Source: Candidatus Zipacnadia bacterium (GTDB taxonomy: Bacteria; Armatimonadota; Zipacnadia; Zipacnadales; Zipacnadaceae). From it: a stretch of 9,580 nucleotides of DNA. Within the stretch, counting starts at the first letter, position 1. Every line of letters begins with the position of its first letter. The DNA is taken from positions 1 to 9,580 of the forward strand of contig JALGTS010000018.1 in assembly GCA_029821255.1 (NCBI GenBank), in the 5' to 3' direction. The translations under genes were made by a program, and so were the position numbers. Shown in pieces: positions 6,669 to 9,580 of the stretch. The notes under the pieces were generated by a model. It searched no databases. It was given only the letters and a program-made list of their open reading frames with translations, and was not told where the DNA came from.

Positions 6669-7307
6669 ATGAGACTACAGATTCCGATAGCACTTGGCTT
6701 TTTGGCCGGAGCGTTTATGATCGTCCAGTTCTTTGTGCCCTACTATGCGCTCCAGATGTACTACGAACAGCTTTTGGACTGGGCGATCATCATCGGAGCG
6801 TTTGCGCTGGTCCTGGGGCTGGGCAGCCTCTTCCGCAGCCATATTGATAAGATCCGCAGCCGCCATCCCGACTACATATACAGCTTTGTGGCGCTGATTA
6901 GCTTTGCAGTGATGTTTTTCTTCGGCATCTTTTACGGGGTGAATCCGAGGACAACATTTGACTGGATCTTCAATAACATTCAGGTGCCTTTGGAGGCCAC
7001 CGTCTTCTCTCTGCTGGCCTTTTTTATGGCTTCAGCCGCCTATCGCACCTTCCGCGCCCGTAGTGTGGAGGCCACGCTGTTGTTGGTGGTGGCAGTCATC
7101 ATAATGTTGGGCCGCGTACCGATTACTGACTACATAAAGTTTGTTGATATTCACGGATTCAGCGAGTGGCTTATGAGCATTCCAGCTACTGCCGCCAAGC
7201 GAGGGATTCTGTTTGGTGTAGCTCTGGGCATCGTCGCCACCTCGCTGCGTATCCTGCTGGGTATTGAGCGCTCACATCTGGGGGGAGGAGGGGGAGCAGG
7301 CCGCTAA
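6669..7307 (+). CDS. Six-TM integral membrane protein with glycine-rich tail, unknown function
   Basis: The 212-residue protein is mostly hydrophobic. I see helices at about 7-24, 36-54, 70-90, 106-126, 134-150 and 176-198, with basic loops (RSHIDKIRSR at 56-65 and RTFRARS at 126-132) suggesting those loops face the cytoplasm. The end reads LRILLGIERSHL followed by five glycines, AGR. No transport or catalytic motif is visible, and I see no cysteine. ATG at 6669 has GGGAAAG at 6658-6664. The 38-bp spacer from the preceding stop is the largest gap in the run but holds no clear terminator or promoter, so the gene likely belongs to the same transcript. It could be a scaffold or channel subunit of the membrane assembly; this is inference from context. 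Confidence 0.78.
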   Translation: MRLQIPIALGFLAGAFMIVQFFVPYYALQMYYEQLLDWAIIIGAFALVLGLGSLFRSHIDKIRSRHPDYIYSFVALISFAVMFFFGIFYGVNPRTTFDWIFNNIQVPLEATVFSLLAFFMASAAYRTFRARSVEATLLLVVAVIIMLGRVPITDYIKFVDIHGFSEWLMSIPATAAKRGILFGVALGIVATSLRILLGIERSHLGGGGGAGR

Positions 7308-7325
7308 CCCCGGCCGCTGACAGCT

Positions 7326-8153
7326 ATGTGGGAGAAGCTGCTGTATTTTGACCGGCGCATCATCTTTCTGCTCATTGGGGCGGCAGTGCTTATTCCCTTC
7401 CTCACTCAGTGGACGCTGCCGCATGGCAAGATCACTGCCACTACGCAGAGTCTCTTTGATGCCATTGAGCAGCTCCCTGTTGGCACCCCGGTGATGATCT
7501 CCTTTGACTATGGGCCCTCCAGTATGCCGGAGGTTGAGCCTATGGCAAAGGCCCTGGCCTATCATATCCTTTCGCGGAATCTACGGCTGATGGCAGTAAC
7601 CTTGGTCATCACCGGACCCCAGATGGCCGACCGGGCTATCATCCCTGTTGCCAAGCAGTTGGGCAAGAAGTACGGCAAAGACTGGGTGAATTTAGGCTTC
7701 AAACCCGGCGGCGCGGTCTTGCTCACACAGATGGGCGAGAGCATAAAGCGGGCGTATCCCACTGATGCCCGGAATAATCCTACCATAAAATTGCCCGTGA
7801 TGACGGGGGTCGAGAATTATGATGACATTGGATTGGTGGTTGACCTAGCCTCCAGCGGGGCACCGACTACCTGGATAGTCTACGCCCACGACCCATACCG
7901 GGTTAATATGGCAGCCGGCGTTACTGCCGTAGAAGCAGTTGACTACTATAAGTTCCTGCAGACAGGACAGTTGATTGGGTTGCTCAATGGGCTGAAGGGA
8001 GCGGCCGAATATGAGTTTCTGGTCGGCCGCAAAGGGTTTGGCAAGCTGGGTATGGCCTCGCAGTCGGTGGCTCATCTGCTCATCATTGTACTGGTGATAA
8101 TAGGTAACATCGGCTACTTCACTATTGAACGCCATCGTAGCCGGCGGAGATAA
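7326..8153 (+). CDS. Bitopic membrane protein with Rossmann-like extracytoplasmic domain
   Basis: The 275-residue protein has an N-terminal TM anchor (about 12-28, after the short basic MWEKLLYFDRR) and a second TM helix at about 248-264, followed by a strongly basic tail (ERHRSRRR). The 215 residues between should lie outside the membrane. They show alternating strands and helices: PVMISFDYGPSSMPE (55-69), then a helix, RLMAVTLVITGPQMADR (87-103), then VNLGFKPGGAVLLTQMG (121-137), then DIGLVVDLASSGAPTTWIVYAHDP (within 167-190). This looks like a Rossmann-type alpha/beta fold but lacks a recognisable nucleotide-binding glycine motif. There are no cysteines, consistent with an extracytoplasmic domain without disulfides. 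The Shine-Dalgarno is weak; the start relies on the 18-bp proximity to the preceding stop. No family name is recognised. Confidence 0.76.
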   Translation: MWEKLLYFDRRIIFLLIGAAVLIPFLTQWTLPHGKITATTQSLFDAIEQLPVGTPVMISFDYGPSSMPEVEPMAKALAYHILSRNLRLMAVTLVITGPQMADRAIIPVAKQLGKKYGKDWVNLGFKPGGAVLLTQMGESIKRAYPTDARNNPTIKLPVMTGVENYDDIGLVVDLASSGAPTTWIVYAHDPYRVNMAAGVTAVEAVDYYKFLQTGQLIGLLNGLKGAAEYEFLVGRKGFGKLGMASQSVAHLLIIVLVIIGNIGYFTIERHRSRRR

Positions 8154-8156
8154 TTG

Positions 8157-8885
8157 ATGCCAGAACCAAGTGGCATAACCGAAATATTGGGCATCCCGAC
8201 TGATATCATCGGTCTGTGGGTGGCAGCGTTGCTGACACTGGCCATCTACAGCTTTCTGTATGGCGATAACCCAGTATATAAGTTTGCGGAACATCTCTTT
8301 GTGGGAGTTTCGGCGGCCTACGGTGCTGCCATTGTCTACCATCAGGCATTGGTGCCCAAATTAGTGCAGCCTTTGTCCGCAGGCTTAATTCAACCGCTGC
8401 TTGCGGGTAATCCTGCTGCAATAGTGTGGTCAAAGGCGACGCTGCTTATCCCCGGAATGTTGGGCCTGCTAATCTTCGGCCGATTTTTCCGGGGCTATCA
8501 GTGGCTGTCACGCTGGCCGATTGCCTTTGTTATGGGGCTGGGGGCGGGCCTGAGCATCCCTCGCTCTATTCAGAGCCTTATTCTGGAGCAGATGCACGGG
8601 ACGATGCAGCCGGTCTGGCCACTGACCGGTGGGGGCTTTGATAATTTGCTACTAATAGTCGGCGTCGTCTGCACACTTGCCTACTTCTACTTTTCGCTGC
8701 CTCATCGCGGGGTGATGAGGTGGCTGTCGCGTATAGGAATATGGTTTTTGATGATTGGCTTCGGTGCCGGCTTCGGTAATACAGTGATGGCCCGTATTTC
8801 ACTGCTTATTGGCCGAATCGAGTTCCTGCTCTATGAGTGGCTGCCTACTATCGGCATCCATCTGGGTGGGCCTGGCATCGGCTGA
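8157..8885 (+). CDS. Polytopic membrane protein, unknown function
   Basis: The 242-residue protein has about six or seven hydrophobic helices, near residues 16-35, 46-63, 95-109, 120-138, 162-180, 190-207 and possibly 212-226. Distinct stretches include YGDNPVYKFAEHLFVGVSAA (35-54) and GFGAGFGNTVMARISLLIGR (201-220); the density of Gly and aromatic residues there suggests conserved packing or pore-lining segments, though no transporter family is evident. ATG 8157 is preferred over TTG 8154 because GGAG (8146-8149) lies 7 nt before it. It starts 3 bp after the previous stop and is the last gene of the plus-strand run, ending 10 bp from a convergent gene. I see no strong intrinsic terminator. 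Confidence 0.77.
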   Translation: MPEPSGITEILGIPTDIIGLWVAALLTLAIYSFLYGDNPVYKFAEHLFVGVSAAYGAAIVYHQALVPKLVQPLSAGLIQPLLAGNPAAIVWSKATLLIPGMLGLLIFGRFFRGYQWLSRWPIAFVMGLGAGLSIPRSIQSLILEQMHGTMQPVWPLTGGGFDNLLLIVGVVCTLAYFYFSLPHRGVMRWLSRIGIWFLMIGFGAGFGNTVMARISLLIGRIEFLLYEWLPTIGIHLGGPGIG

Positions 8886-8895
8886 CCACAGTTAT

Positions 8896-9396
8896 CTACC
8901 ACTCCAATTTCTGTGAGAGGGTCAACCCGCAGTGGATAACGCGGAAGCCAGCGGCCTCGTACAGACGAATAGCAGCAATATTATTCTGGTCGGTGTGAAC
9001 CTCAACATATGCACAGCGCTGGTCGCGGAACCACTGCATAGCCGCCTCTACTAACCTTGTTCCGATTCCTTGGTGGTGGGAGTCGGGGTCCACTGCCAGC
9101 GAGCAAATCACTCCCCAGCGCATCCGAAACTGCTGGGATCGCTTGCGATCAATAGCTACCGCCACATGGCCGACTACCTGGCCGTCGCGGCGTGCGACGA
9201 AGACCTGCAAGTCGGGGTCTCCCTCCCGACAGCGCCGGGCAAACTCCCGGGCCTCGTCGCTGTAGTAGTCGGCTACCAGATCGCGGGGCAGGGTGTAGTC
9301 TATGCCGTGGCGGGCAAAGTGGGCAAATGCGCGAGCCGCTATCTCCGCCATGCGGGCTTCGTCACCTGATTGATATTCGTTGATCTCAACATTCAC
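8896..9396 (-). CDS. GNAT-family N-acetyltransferase
   Basis: GNAT enzymes transfer an acetyl group from acetyl-CoA to an amine. The 166-residue product shows the fold in order: N-terminal strand (MNVEINEYQSGDEARMAEIA), helices with an acidic/Arg segment, strand QVFVARRDGQVVGHVAVAI, strand VICSLAVDPDSHHQGIG (motif A, acetyl-CoA pyrophosphate loop QGIGTRL), then AYVEVHTDQNNIAAIRLYEAAGF (motif B), and a last strand. The layout fits RimI-like or small-molecule GNATs; the substrate cannot be read. I chose GTG at 9396 because GGGGAAG (revcomp of 9405-9411) lies 8 nt before it. A longer TTG start at 9453 would add 19 mostly basic residues and overlap the upstream aminotransferase by 23 bp. It lies 34 bp after that gene on the same strand, so the two may be cotranscribed. 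Confidence 0.88.
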   Translation of the reverse strand: MNVEINEYQSGDEARMAEIAARAFAHFARHGIDYTLPRDLVADYYSDEAREFARRCREGDPDLQVFVARRDGQVVGHVAVAIDRKRSQQFRMRWGVICSLAVDPDSHHQGIGTRLVEAAMQWFRDQRCAYVEVHTDQNNIAAIRLYEAAGFRVIHCGLTLSQKLEW

Positions 9397-9430
9397 TGTC
9401 GCTGCTTCCCCTTGGGATACAAAGGTTTTC

Positions 9431-9580
9431 TTACGCTTTGGTTTCTTCGTCAACCAGGCACCGATAGGCCTGGTGTAACTGTTGAGTAAGCTTACCAGGC
9501 CGGCCGGTACCGATTGGCTGGCCGCCGAAGTTGGTCAGCGGCATAACTTCCATCAGGCTATTGGTCACAAATGCCTCCTC
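9431..9580 (-). CDS. Class-IV PLP aminotransferase, C-terminal end (cut by right edge)
   Basis: Translating the minus strand from the window edge gives 49 residues ending in TAA at 9431-9433. It reads EEAFVTNSLMEVMPLTNFGG, then QPIGTGRPGKLTQQLHQAYR and a short acidic tail. The (D/E)E-F-TNS---E--P pattern followed by G-PIG-G-PG--T is the C-terminal signature of fold-type IV PLP enzymes: branched-chain aminotransferase (IlvE), D-amino acid aminotransferase or aminodeoxychorismate lyase (PabC). TNS in place of the TGT often seen in IlvE leans toward the lyase or D-aminotransferase side, but this fragment cannot settle it. The catalytic lysine is outside the window. The downstream GNAT gene follows closely. 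Confidence 0.8.
   Translation of the reverse strand, partial: EEAFVTNSLMEVMPLTNFGGQPIGTGRPGKLTQQLHQAYRCLVDEETKA

Noticed and set aside
7845..8342. A 165-codon minus-strand open frame opposite the last two membrane genes
   Set aside because: Antisense to two supported genes, no ribosome binding site noted, and no domain pattern.
8883..8920. Bidirectional terminator between the convergent genes
   Set aside because: Only a 5-bp pairing (CACAG at 8887-8891 with CTGTG at 8912-8916) across a 20-nt loop, without a T-run; too weak to call.
9397..9453. TTG at 9453 as the GNAT start
   Set aside because: It would overlap the aminotransferase end and add a basic, low-complexity leader; GTG 9396 has a good GGGGAAG at 8 nt. 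It cannot be fully excluded.

Overview
The window looks like bacterial chromosome with compact, operon-dense coding, almost no spacer DNA and a moderately GC-rich composition. Gene content (CdsA, a low-molecular-weight NADPH-type thioredoxin reductase, a MutL/GlmL-like ATPase beside an FN3 plus DUF6754-like membrane protein) fits a deep-branching, often uncultured bacterial phylum such as Chloroflexota or Armatimonadota. That taxonomic guess rests on remembered gene-content patterns and is low confidence.

Layout. (1) Positions 1-492, minus strand: N-terminal part of phosphatidate cytidylyltransferase (cdsA), cut by the left edge. (2) Positions 493-724: a 232-bp divergent intergenic region with a plausible cdsA promoter, several small dyads and an unusually strong Shine-Dalgarno sequence with no well-placed gene start. 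(3) Positions 725-8885, plus strand: nine genes in one tight run, with junctions from a 23-bp overlap to a 38-bp gap. It opens with trxB, followed by a two-TM protein with a PH-like soluble part, a small helical protein, a MutL/GlmL-type ASKHA ATPase with an extra C-terminal domain, a barrel-sandwich plus KOW-like soluble protein, an FN3/TM/DUF6754-like membrane protein, a six-TM protein, a bitopic protein with a Rossmann-like extracytoplasmic domain, and another polytopic protein. (4) Positions 8896-9580, minus strand: a GNAT acetyltransferase, preceded on the same strand by the 3' end of a class-IV PLP aminotransferase cut by the right edge. The two blocks converge with only 10 bp between stop codons.

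How the genes may work together. The eight genes after trxB look like one envelope-associated machine: a cytoplasmic ATPase, a cytoplasmic multi-domain adaptor, a bitopic receptor-like protein with an FN3 domain outside and a conserved domain inside, two polytopic channel- or scaffold-like proteins, and a bitopic protein with a soluble outer domain. No substrate-defining enzyme is present, and in particular no glutamate mutase subunit despite the MutL-like ATPase. I cannot name its function. It is the part of the window most likely to be an undescribed system.
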